Positions 34,729-43,126 of a DNA stretch of 46,354 bases are shown one piece after another. The notes under the pieces are model-generated. The model was not told the DNA's origin. It made no database searches and saw only the letters and a list, made by a program, of their open reading frames with translations. The position numbers were made by a program, and so were the translations under genes. The stretch is from Desulfococcaceae bacterium HSG9 (GTDB taxonomy: Bacteria > Desulfobacterota > Desulfobacteria > Desulfobacterales > JAUCGF01): assembly GCA_030378005.1 (NCBI GenBank), contig JAUCGF010000118.1, forward strand, positions 1 to 46,354, written 5' to 3'. Position 1 is the first letter of the stretch; each line of letters starts with the position of its first letter.

Positions 34729-36663
34729 TTACGGTTTTACGAGCAGATAACCCATCATTTCCAGATGCAGGGCCGAACAAAATTCGGTGCAGTAGAACGG
34801 GAAGACACCCTCCATGTCTGCTGTAAACTTGAAGGTGCAGGTCTCGCCGGGTTCCAGACTGCCGTGAATATTGTAAAGGTCAACACTAAATCCATGGGTT
34901 TCATCTTGCGCTCTTTCCAGGTTGGTAATGTGCCAGGTTATTTCGTCACCGACGTTCACTTCTATAATTTCAGGACTGTAATGACTCCTGATCAAACTTG
35001 AATGAATGGTAACTTGATTTCCTTCCTTAACCACTTTTTCCCTGCCTGGCTTCACACGATTTTTAAACCATTTTTTCTTATAGCGTTTGATCGGTTTTAA
35101 TTTGTCGGCCTTGATCAAGAGCGCGTAATGGGGTTCTCCCAAAGGAAACGGCATATCATAAAGCATCTGCATAGGTTTCCCCGGTGAAATATCAATCAAT
35201 TGATGATTCTGTGGATGTAGAGGACCTACAGGCAGAAAGCGATCAATTGACAGTTTATTCAGAGAAATCATGTATTTTCCATCAGGCGAAACCGTATCGC
35301 CTTCAGCCGTGACCAAATGCCCCACATTGTAATGAATTGATATTTTTTCGAGCAGCTTCAAATTCAGGTAGTCCCATTTGGCGATAGCCGAATCCACAAA
35401 CAAAGAAGTGTAGGCAATTCCTTTTTCCTTGTCATACTGGGTATGTAACGGCCCCAGACCCAATTCCACCTGACCGTGCAATGACTCTTTCATGCTTAGA
35501 ATAGGAATATTGTACGGGTCTTTGCCTTCGTACTTCTTGCTTTCCACCAGTTTCATCATCTTTTTGAAATCATAAACCGATACATGGGTATCCAGTTTTC
35601 CGGAAACCGTGATATACTGCCCGGAAGGATCAATCATCACCCCATGAGGGCTTTTAGGTTCCGGAATCAGGAACAGAGCGTTGTTTTCAACCATGGTTTT
35701 CATAGTGATAACTGCATGGCCGTTGATCTCTGTGGTTTTTCCATCTTTAAACAGTTTTTCAGCGGTTTTCAGATTGATCATGTGCAGGTAGTCGGTGTCT
35801 TTTGATGATGCTCCGGCTTCAAACGGCAATCTATCCTGCCACTTGGTGTTGCCTTTTCCAAAACCTCCTACATATCGTTCTGAATTGAAGGAATTGGTGA
35901 AGACCCAACCTTCACTGACTTTTTTACCGGAATCGGACAAATCCTGGCAGTAAGGTGGCAATTCCACGGAAAAAGAGTCCTTGACAATGATTTTTCCTTT
36001 CTTCATGTCAAATTTCCAAAAGCTCATAGCACCGCGGTATTTTTCATTGAATTCATCTAGCGACACATACTTATTGGAAAACGGTGCCGGATACTGGGTG
36101 GCCTCCAAAATATACTCGGTATTGGGCGTCACAAAAGTCGAACCATGTTCCGACTTCATAATCGGATTGGGCACAATCTGAATCGTGCTGAAGGTCTTGA
36201 GGTCGATAACCGCCACACGCGGATTGGCTTTATCATTGATAAAGAGGTATTTGCCATCATATTCACCAGCTGTTTCGGATAGTGCCGGATGATGCGTATC
36301 GCCCCAGGTTATTTTACGTCCCCTCATACGGCCCTGATTAAGGAGTTCTTCACTTTCAACATCTCCATAACCATATCCCTGCCACGGCTCCGGACTGAAA
36401 ACCGCAATATATTTCAGCAGTTTCATGGACGGCACGCCATAGGCAATCACATGGCCGGATTGCCCGCCGGAAGAGAAGCAATAATACTCATCCATCTTAC
36501 CGGTGGGGGTGTAAGTTTTGGCTGCTGCCAGCATGTCCTGCTGGGTAAGCCCTCTTGCCTTCATGATTTCTTCCAGGGATTGCGCATTGACAGTAGTGCA
36601 TAACCCTAGAACAATCATGCTGAAAAGAACAAGCTGAAACGTACTTTTCAATTTGTTTAACAT
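34729..36663 (-). CDS. nosZ: NosZ, nitrous oxide reductase, Sec-exported (clade II type)
   Basis: A 644-residue periplasmic copper enzyme reducing N2O to N2. The N-terminus is a Sec signal peptide (MLNKLKSTFQLVLFSMIVLG) without a twin-arginine motif, a clade II trait. The seven-bladed propeller carries the CuZ histidines in DTHHPALSE, SEHGSTF, KSPHGVMI, KLDTHVSV, GPLHTQYD, VGHLVTAEGD and GEPHYAL. The C-terminal cupredoxin domain has the CuA motif C625-x3-C629-x3-H633-x2-M636 (YCTEFCSALHLEM), with the first His in THGFSV. GGAGG stands just before the ATG. It is the first gene of the cluster. Confidence 0.96.
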   Translation of the reverse strand: MLNKLKSTFQLVLFSMIVLGLCTTVNAQSLEEIMKARGLTQQDMLAAAKTYTPTGKMDEYYCFSSGGQSGHVIAYGVPSMKLLKYIAVFSPEPWQGYGYGDVESEELLNQGRMRGRKITWGDTHHPALSETAGEYDGKYLFINDKANPRVAVIDLKTFSTIQIVPNPIMKSEHGSTFVTPNTEYILEATQYPAPFSNKYVSLDEFNEKYRGAMSFWKFDMKKGKIIVKDSFSVELPPYCQDLSDSGKKVSEGWVFTNSFNSERYVGGFGKGNTKWQDRLPFEAGASSKDTDYLHMINLKTAEKLFKDGKTTEINGHAVITMKTMVENNALFLIPEPKSPHGVMIDPSGQYITVSGKLDTHVSVYDFKKMMKLVESKKYEGKDPYNIPILSMKESLHGQVELGLGPLHTQYDKEKGIAYTSLFVDSAIAKWDYLNLKLLEKISIHYNVGHLVTAEGDTVSPDGKYMISLNKLSIDRFLPVGPLHPQNHQLIDISPGKPMQMLYDMPFPLGEPHYALLIKADKLKPIKRYKKKWFKNRVKPGREKVVKEGNQVTIHSSLIRSHYSPEIIEVNVGDEITWHITNLERAQDETHGFSVDLYNIHGSLEPGETCTFKFTADMEGVFPFYCTEFCSALHLEMMGYLLVKP

Positions 36664-36991
36664 CTGTTCCTCCTTCTCTGACTAAAAAAATTAATAAAAT
36701 GCCTCGTCTGTCGATTGCAAATCGGGCGGCAACTATCCGAATAACAGATAAGGCCGGCTGAAAAACATCCCATAGAATTTCAAACCATTGCCAAAACTGA
36801 AAATACTGACATCCAACAACACAGCATTTTTGTCTTTTCAAAAAACATCTCTATCATTTGCATAATTTTTGGCTCTTTTACACCATTTGGAAAAATTTTT
36901 CAATGAATTCCTGAATTTTTTTTTGAAGTTCGTTTCATAGTTTTGTGATTTTCTGACAGTCGCTACAAAAACAGTGCTGTGTGAGGGAGAT
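36664..36991. promoter_or_regulatory. Spacer upstream of nosZ, presumed promoter region
   Basis: 328 bp between nosZ and the 3' end of the upstream hybrid kinase; it should contain the nos promoter. On the minus strand TTGCAA-N17-TTATTA lies upstream of the nosZ ribosome site (GGAGG), a weak sigma-70-like candidate. I looked for an FNR/NNR box (TTGAT-N4-ATCAA) and saw no good match. Confidence 0.3.
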
Positions 36992-38452
36992 TTATGACGG
37001 GATTCGGATAGTAAAAAGGGAGCCTTCGGTGGGAGCGGATTCAATTATAATTGTACCGCCATGCTGTTCAATGATGCGGTTGGATATGAAAAGACCCAAG
37101 CCGGTGCCTTTATGGCCTTTGGAAGAAAAAAACAGTGTGAACATGTTTTCGCAGGTTTCCCGATTCATGCCCATACCGTTATCTTTGATACTGAAAATAG
37201 CAGATTGATTGTTTTGTTTCACGCTGAAGATGATTTCATGAGCATCTTTGGAACAGTCTTCCACACAGGCATCAACAGCATTTTCGAGGATATTAATCAA
37301 GGCCGGGCGCATCTGAGCCGTGTCAATTGTTATCACTTGCGAAGTGGAACCGAAATCAGTTTTAAAACGAACACCGGCTTGCTTCATTTTGGTTTTCACA
37401 GCGGATGCCACATCCAGGGCAAATTCAGCGGTATTTATTTGCGTAAGCTGTAATTGGCGCTCTTTGGCATAATATAAAACATCAAGCACCATTTTGCGGA
37501 TGCGCCCGGCCATCAGTTTGACCGTTTCGTTGCCATTATGAATACGATCATAATTGCGGGTTCGGAGTCCTGAATCTAATAAATATAAGCCTCCGTCCAT
37601 ACCGGTGAGTATGCCTTTGATGCTGTGGGAGATTGAACCGATCAGCAGTCCCAAAGAGGAAAGTTGATCCTGTAATTTACGTACCTGGGTGATATTGGTG
37701 GACATCTCCATTACATGGGTGATTTCACCTTTTTCATTTTTAATCGGTGATGTTTGGACAAGCACGTTATATGGGTGATTTTTTTTAGGTGATACAACCG
37801 TTTCATATTGGTGTGACAGGCCGTCATCAAACGTTTTTTGAACCGGGCAGTCCAGGCAGGGTTCATTGCGATGTTTATAAATTTCATAACAAAACGCACC
37901 GCGTTTATCACCGAAATCCTGTTTAAAGCGCTCATTCGCATCTGTAATTTTCAATTCGCTATCTTGAACGGAAATGTAACAGGGCGCTTCATTAAATAAC
38001 TGTCGGTGCTGCCGGCGCGTGGCATGAAGTTCCTCTTGCACCAGTCGATGAAGATTTTCATTGTGAACGCGGATTTGTTCGCGCAGTTCGATCTTGTCGC
38101 AAGCGCGTTTCAACGCAATTTCAAAGGCATCATCATTAATCGGTTTGGTGATAAAATCACAGGCATCCAGTTTAAGGCTTTTAATGGCCAAGTCCATATC
38201 ACCATGCCCGGTGATCATAATGACTTCGGTGTGCGGGTCTCTTTTTTTGATTTGTTTAAGAAGCTCGATCCCGTCCATGACAGGCATTTTAATGTCGCTG
38301 AGAACAATAGCCGGTTTTTCTTTTTGGAAAATGTCCAGCGCCTGCAGGCCATCTTCGGCCGTAATCACCGAATAGCCCATATCAGACAGGTAGATGCTCA
38401 ATACATCGCGGATGTCTTCTTCATCATCTGCCAGTAAAATCGTCTTATTCAT
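36992..38452 (-). CDS. Hybrid histidine kinase: receiver - Cys-rich PAS - kinase
   Basis: A 486-residue cytoplasmic REC-first sensor kinase similar in plan to the one at the left of the window. The receiver domain has D9-D10, phospho-acceptor D53 (LSDIKMPVMDG) and ITKP near 101-104. A PAS domain follows (about 150-258) with C188, C199 and C202 in the pattern CYEIYKHRNEPCLDCPV, common in deltaproteobacterial PAS domains. The kinase part has H276 in SISHSIKGIL, N-box ENAVDAC, and G-boxes DNGMGMN and GTGLGLFISN. It lies immediately upstream of nosZ, downstream of a lone receiver gene, so regulation of N2O respiration is possible but not shown. Confidence 0.93.
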   Translation of the reverse strand: MNKTILLADDEEDIRDVLSIYLSDMGYSVITAEDGLQALDIFQKEKPAIVLSDIKMPVMDGIELLKQIKKRDPHTEVIMITGHGDMDLAIKSLKLDACDFITKPINDDAFEIALKRACDKIELREQIRVHNENLHRLVQEELHATRRQHRQLFNEAPCYISVQDSELKITDANERFKQDFGDKRGAFCYEIYKHRNEPCLDCPVQKTFDDGLSHQYETVVSPKKNHPYNVLVQTSPIKNEKGEITHVMEMSTNITQVRKLQDQLSSLGLLIGSISHSIKGILTGMDGGLYLLDSGLRTRNYDRIHNGNETVKLMAGRIRKMVLDVLYYAKERQLQLTQINTAEFALDVASAVKTKMKQAGVRFKTDFGSTSQVITIDTAQMRPALINILENAVDACVEDCSKDAHEIIFSVKQNNQSAIFSIKDNGMGMNRETCENMFTLFFSSKGHKGTGLGLFISNRIIEQHGGTIIIESAPTEGSLFTIRIPS

Positions 38453-38538
38453 TATTACCTATATAGGTTTAGTTGAAACGTGAAAATTGGCAATCCGATT
38501 GTAAGTTTCACGTTTCAGTTTTCACGTTTTACTGATGA

Positions 38539-38892
38539 TTAACCGATTGCGTCTTTAACAATTTTTAACAATTCATCCCGATCAAAGGGTTTGCTTAAGG
38601 TAGCCAGCGCATTTTTAATCGCATATTGATTAGTAGGCATTCCGCTGATAACGATCACAGGTATATTTTTTAACTCAGGGTTTTTGGTGTATTTGCGATA
38701 AAAACGGGGCCCCCACTCTTTGGGCATGTCCAAATCCAAAGTGATCAAGTCCGGCTTTTCCTGTTTGAGCAGTTTCGTCGCCTCGGTTCCATCGGAAGCC
38801 GCGCAAGTTTCATAGCCGTTATCTTCAAAAAATGTTTCCAGATAGGTAACTATTGCCGGGTCGTCGTCCACGATCATAATTTTTTTTGCCAT
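38539..38892 (-). CDS. Single-domain response regulator
   Basis: A 117-residue CheY-like receiver. D9-D11 form the acidic pocket (MIVDDDPA), the phospho-acceptor is in LITLDLDMPKEWG (D54 or thereabouts), and the conserved Thr/Lys appear in VIVISGMP and LSKPFDRDE. It has no output domain and so is a phosphate relay or diffusible switch. AAGGAG precedes the ATG. It is 86 bp upstream of the hybrid kinase in the same direction and probably forms an operon with it. Confidence 0.93.
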   Translation of the reverse strand: MAKKIMIVDDDPAIVTYLETFFEDNGYETCAASDGTEATKLLKQEKPDLITLDLDMPKEWGPRFYRKYTKNPELKNIPVIVISGMPTNQYAIKNALATLSKPFDRDELLKIVKDAIG

Positions 38893-38950
38893 TATCTCTC
38901 TCTCCTTGCCTTATAAAATTTTTTCACAGTTTAACCCTTACAAACTCAGT

Positions 38951-39077
38951 AGTGTTGTGTCAAGTTTAAGGTGACGAGTGAAAATCAGGAGTGCAAACTT
39001 CAGTTTGCCGATTTTGGAGCGCTTTGGCAAACTGAAGTTTGCACTCCTGCCCGTCAGCTAAATGTTGACAGAACAAT
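38951..39077. mobile_element. MITE-like hairpin element, copy A
   Basis: A 127-bp element with imperfect terminal inverted repeats (AGTGTTGTGTCAA on the left, TTGACAGAACAAT on the right) and a central perfect hairpin of 23-bp arms (38987-39009 and 39026-39048; arm begins AGGAGTGCAAACTTCAG). A second copy in inverted orientation lies at 46101-46226. No coding capacity. The spacer 38893-39254 otherwise holds only another hairpin. Confidence 0.65.
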
Positions 39078-39109
39078 AGTTCGAAAAGTTTTATGAAATG
39101 CCGCCAAAG

Positions 39110-39196
39110 GAGTGCTGAACTTACAGTTTAGCACAGGCCCGAAACATGAAGTCATAAGAAAAACCGTGCTAAACTGTAAGTTCAGCACTCTTTTTT
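39110..39196. repeat. 25-bp-arm hairpin followed by T-run
   Basis: Arms GAGTGCTGAACTTACAGTTT... (39110-39134) and the exact complement (39166-39190), a 31-nt loop and then TTTTTT. The outer bases (GGAGTGC / GCACTC) match the neighbouring MITE-like hairpin, but the inner stem sequence is different. It could also terminate transcription on the plus strand. Confidence 0.65.
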
Positions 39197-39254
39197 CGAT
39201 CTACTGAAACTCAATCAACTTATCGCAAAGATGCAAAAAACGCAAAGAAAAAAT

Positions 39255-39668
39255 TTAGCGTTCTAAAATAGTTTGCGCTTTATTCAAGAGTAAATCAGGC
39301 TCCGGCGGCTTTTCAAAATAAGCGTCAGGTTTCGGAAGGGTATCTTTAGCACCTATATTGAGCATTTTCAAGTAATGCAAAAAGACGTTTTCTTTAACAC
39401 CTGAAAGCATAATCACGGGAATTTGCCTGAGCCTGGCATCTTCTTTAAGCCCTTTATACATCAAAGCACCGCCCTCTTCTGGCATCATCACATCAAGAAT
39501 AATCAAATCCGGATGTAACTTTCGGGCATGATGCAAACCGTCTTTGCCATTATTGGCGAGCGTCGGCTTAAACCCGTTCGTTTCAAATAAAACCGACATG
39601 AAAATACGCATGTCCGGTTCATCATCCACAATCAGGATTTTTCTTTTAACCATCATCTCATCTGTCAT
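39255..39668 (-). CDS. Single-domain response regulator
   Basis: A CheY-like receiver of about 137 residues. The acidic pocket is ILIVDDEPDM, the phospho-acceptor is in LIILDVMMPEEGG, and the late conserved positions are VIMLSG and LPKPDAYFEKPPEP. There is no output domain. GGAGG lies 2 nt before the first ATG and 5 nt before the second (39668), so the second is preferred. It is separated from the next receiver gene by the hairpin repeats, and is probably the first gene of the regulatory group upstream of nosZ. Confidence 0.92.
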   Translation of the reverse strand: MTDEMMVKRKILIVDDEPDMRIFMSVLFETNGFKPTLANNGKDGLHHARKLHPDLIILDVMMPEEGGALMYKGLKEDARLRQIPVIMLSGVKENVFLHYLKMLNIGAKDTLPKPDAYFEKPPEPDLLLNKAQTILER

Positions 39669-39713
39669 CATAACCTCCGTGCCGGTACTTTCTTTTTTTG
39701 TAGGCGTTACACA

Positions 39714-39741
39714 GTTGGATTTTAACTATTTGAATTTATTA
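39714..39741. repeat. 28-bp dispersed repeat, second copy at 655-682
   Basis: GTTGGATTTTAACTAT followed by (C/T)TGAATTTATTA; the copy at 655-682 differs at a single base. Both copies lie in non-coding DNA, one near the left edge and one just upstream of a receiver gene and downstream of hsdR. It may be the end of a dispersed element or a relic of a duplication. Confidence 0.5.
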
Positions 39742-39793
39742 TGTCAATTTACAAATCACGTTTCACGGATGGTTTCAGATTGCTTTAATTTTT

Positions 39794-42700
39794 TCAAACC
39801 GCAATCCGCTCATTCAACGCATCAATGCACTTTACAATCTCCCTGATGGTGTTCACCCGGCCTTCAAATAAGTTAATAATGCTTCCATGCTTGTCAAAGG
39901 GGTGACAGTTCAAGATATTTTTATCAAGCGCGCCGTTTTCCACAATATGATTCACTGCCATTTGCACAAATTCGATCTGATTGCTGTTGAGCGTTTGATC
40001 GGATATAAATTCGGAAAACAGATCATTGGCGGCGGAACGCTCCAAACCGACCAGTCCGGCAACAAGCCGCATCAAAGGTTCATCCCCGAATGCTTGATGA
40101 TAATCATCCTCGGTTCCCAGTTCATGCCAAAGCAGGTGTTCGATGTGTTTATAGTCCGAATCCGTGAGCGGTTTGTTGCGGCGCAGTTTGTAAACCACCA
40201 TATCATCTTTATGATTTTGCAGGTAATGATTGACTTTCTTGCGATAGCTTTGCAGATCGCCGGTATCGTATTCCCCTTGGTTTTCGTGTACGTATATGAC
40301 CTCATCTTCAAAAGAGGTGTAATAAATTGCAGTGTTTTCTTTTTCCAGGAGTGCCAGCAGGTCTCGCAAGGCCAGGCGCACTTTTTCATGCGCAAAAATA
40401 TCCGCGTTTTCCCAATATTCATCGGTCTGCACTTCACGAATCAAATCTTCATGACGTCGCACCTGGGCCAGATTGCCTTTTTCAGCCAGTCTTTCCGCCG
40501 TGCGAATCACCTTGATTTTGGGTTTGGGGGCTGGAATCCCCTCCAATGTCGCCAGTTCGATGGCATACATCAAAAAGTCAAAACGCTTGGCCAGTTCATC
40601 TTCTTCGGTGGGAACTGTTAAAGCCGCGATCTGTTCTTCCAGTTCACGAACCATCTCATCTGAAATCGACTGCCATTTGTCAGCGCGGTTATAGCGATGG
40701 AGATATTCAATCCTGAGCTGACTTGAAAACCGGGTTTCATCGATTTTACACACCGCTTTGTGAAGCCGCCCGGCCAGTCGGGTGCGGTGCGCCTTGTATT
40801 CGTCGGTCTGATAATCCAAGTGTTCCAGCTTTTGCGCGATTTTTACCTGAATATTAAAGAGGTTTTCAGTCAGGGATTTGATGATTTGGCCCTCTGTGCC
40901 GTGTTTATTAATCCGGAAAAACTCAAAATTGGAACAGTAATCAAAGATCAGGAAAGATTCTTTGTCATGCCCCGCGCCGAACAGGTCTTCACAAAGGCGT
41001 GTGCCGCGCCCGATCATCTGCCAGAACTTGGATTTGGAGCGAACCTTTTTAAAGAAAATCAGATTCACCACTTCGGGAATATCGATCCCGGTGTCTAACA
41101 TATCCACGGAGATCGCAATATGAGGATGCTTCTCCTTGGTGGAAAGTTTATCAATCAAGTCATCTGTGCACTTGATGCCATGGTAAATCGTGGCGGCAAA
41201 GCGGCCCGCGTATTCCGGGTAAAGCGCATCAAAGCGTTTCAGGATAAAGTCGGCATGTTTGATATTTTTAGCGAAAACCAGGGTTTTGCCGATCCGGTCG
41301 CCGCCCTGGACATGAATCCCTTTGCCCATCAAATCCTGAATGACCGTATCGGCCGTTTGATTGTTAAACAAGAATTTATTTAACGCTTCACCGGATATAT
41401 CCGTCACGCCGTCATCAAAGGTTTCTTCCCATTGTTCCTTTTCCTTGTCGGAAAGCGCATCGTAGTGAATGCCCTCTTCCATAAACTTCATTTTGGTTTC
41501 AATCGTGTTATAAGGAACCAGATAGTTTTCTCGGATAGCTTCATCCAGTTCGTAAGCGAAAGTCGGCACATTGTCCTCAAGCTCAAACACGCTGTAAGTG
41601 TTCATGTCAATATCGCTCTTGGGCGTGGCCGTAAGCCCCAGCAGAAACCCGTCAAAAAAGGTGAAAATATCCTGATACTTTTTGTAGATCGAGCGGTGGG
41701 ATTCATCCACAATGATCAGGTCAAAATGCCCCGAACTGAACAGACGCGAGCCGTCTTTTCTTCTGGCGGAGTCAATGGCGTTCATCATCGTGGGATAGGT
41801 GGAAAACACCATGCGGCTGTTCGGGTCATCCTTGCGATCCAACAGATTGCAGATGCTCAGATCGGGTAGCAGATTGCTGAAATGCTTTTTGGCCTGTTTG
41901 ACCAACTCCCGGCGATCCGCCAGAAATAAAATGTGCTTGATCCAGGCATGACGCTGTAACACATCCGTAATGGAAATCGCGGTGCGGGTTTTGCCGGAGC
42001 CTGTGGCCATGACCAGAAGCGCTTTGCGCTGTCCTTGCGCCAGCGTGTCACACACCGCCTGAACCGCTTTTTTCTGATAAACGCGGTTGGAAATCGCGTC
42101 ACTGACCGTCACGGCATGAATCGGCGTTTTATTGGCTTTGCGATAATAATGCCAATCCAGTTCATCCTTGGTGAAAAAACCGAACACCCGCCGTTCCGGA
42201 TAGGCGCTGTCATCCCATAACCAGGTTTCAAACCCATTGGTGTAAAAAATCAACGGGCGGATGCCATGCTCCTTTTCAAGACAATCCGCATACAGGCGGG
42301 CCTGCACCTTGCCCTTTTTGGGGTCTGCGGATGTACGCTTGGCTTCAATCACGGCCAGCGGTTTGCCGTTATCCGCATATAGCACATAATCCGCAAAACC
42401 CCGGCCCGATGGATTGGGCATGCCTTTGACCACCACTTCTTCGAGGCAATCCGTGCCAATGGTCCAGCCGGCTGTTTCCAGCGCCAGATCAATGTAAATT
42501 TTGCGGGTTTTAAACTCGCTGATATCATCACACTCAAAATCGCGGCTCTGCTCGGCCTGTTTGCGCTTGCGGGTGAATTCCCGGCGTTCTTCAGCCGAGC
42601 GCAGCATGGCTTTCAGTTTTTTGCGTTCCGCTTCCCATGCGGCTTCCTTGGCGGCCAGTTCTTGCTGAATCCGGCGGTTTTTCCGTTCCTGCGCGATGCC

Positions 42701-43126
42701 GTCTTTTAATAATGAAGGGTTAAACGGGGCCTTGTGAATATCAACAGAATAAGAAAAATCGATCCATGAGATAAAATCGTAAAGATTCCTGAGCGATTCC
42801 ACGGCTTGCACCCGGCTGACCGGTTTGACCGTATGGGCGGCCTTATTCCCCAAAGATATGATAAACCGGATACGGGGAAACAGCTTTTCATCCAGAATCT
42901 CTTTAAACTGATGATCATGCACCAAGGAGGAAAGGTTGTCCTGATAAGGAACCTCCAGCTCGCTGTCATAGCGATACGCAAATTTAACCGCGATCTCCAG
43001 CGCGCACCGCGTTTGAAGCGCCGCCGTCGAATTGGAAACGGCCAGCGCCTTTTCCGCGTCTGTGCAGGCAATCTCAATCTCTTTGAATTTGGGGTCTTTT
43101 TTGAGATAGGCAAAGTTGGATGTCAT
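39794..43126 (-). CDS. hsdR: HsdR, type I restriction endonuclease subunit
   Basis: A 1110-residue restriction and DNA-translocation subunit. An N-terminal DUF4145-like helical region (1-130) and coiled-coil segment precede the PD-(D/E)xK nuclease (FADYVLY with D246; E261-A-K263). The SF2 helicase motor follows: Walker A MATGSGKTRT (373-382), DESH (474-477), LLGLTATP, and motif VI QMIGRGTRLCEDLF. The C-terminal region is the usual helical HsdM-contacting part. EcoEI/EcoR124-like size. It starts directly after the hsdS stop (TAGATG). It cuts unmodified DNA far from the recognition site. Confidence 0.96.
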   Translation of the reverse strand: MTSNFAYLKKDPKFKEIEIACTDAEKALAVSNSTAALQTRCALEIAVKFAYRYDSELEVPYQDNLSSLVHDHQFKEILDEKLFPRIRFIISLGNKAAHTVKPVSRVQAVESLRNLYDFISWIDFSYSVDIHKAPFNPSLLKDGIAQERKNRRIQQELAAKEAAWEAERKKLKAMLRSAEERREFTRKRKQAEQSRDFECDDISEFKTRKIYIDLALETAGWTIGTDCLEEVVVKGMPNPSGRGFADYVLYADNGKPLAVIEAKRTSADPKKGKVQARLYADCLEKEHGIRPLIFYTNGFETWLWDDSAYPERRVFGFFTKDELDWHYYRKANKTPIHAVTVSDAISNRVYQKKAVQAVCDTLAQGQRKALLVMATGSGKTRTAISITDVLQRHAWIKHILFLADRRELVKQAKKHFSNLLPDLSICNLLDRKDDPNSRMVFSTYPTMMNAIDSARRKDGSRLFSSGHFDLIIVDESHRSIYKKYQDIFTFFDGFLLGLTATPKSDIDMNTYSVFELEDNVPTFAYELDEAIRENYLVPYNTIETKMKFMEEGIHYDALSDKEKEQWEETFDDGVTDISGEALNKFLFNNQTADTVIQDLMGKGIHVQGGDRIGKTLVFAKNIKHADFILKRFDALYPEYAGRFAATIYHGIKCTDDLIDKLSTKEKHPHIAISVDMLDTGIDIPEVVNLIFFKKVRSKSKFWQMIGRGTRLCEDLFGAGHDKESFLIFDYCSNFEFFRINKHGTEGQIIKSLTENLFNIQVKIAQKLEHLDYQTDEYKAHRTRLAGRLHKAVCKIDETRFSSQLRIEYLHRYNRADKWQSISDEMVRELEEQIAALTVPTEEDELAKRFDFLMYAIELATLEGIPAPKPKIKVIRTAERLAEKGNLAQVRRHEDLIREVQTDEYWENADIFAHEKVRLALRDLLALLEKENTAIYYTSFEDEVIYVHENQGEYDTGDLQSYRKKVNHYLQNHKDDMVVYKLRRNKPLTDSDYKHIEHLLWHELGTEDDYHQAFGDEPLMRLVAGLVGLERSAANDLFSEFISDQTLNSNQIEFVQMAVNHIVENGALDKNILNCHPFDKHGSIINLFEGRVNTIREIVKCIDALNERIAV

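Noticed and set aside
34589..34780. Upstream extension of the small exported nos protein
   Set aside because: The extension translates the palindromic repeats; the signal peptide and GGAGG place the start at 34588.
36664..36991. FNR/NNR-type operator upstream of nosZ
   Set aside because: No acceptable TTGAT-N4-ATCAA match was found by eye.
39887..40621. Plus-strand frame of 244 codons
   Set aside because: Antisense shadow of hsdR with no family features.
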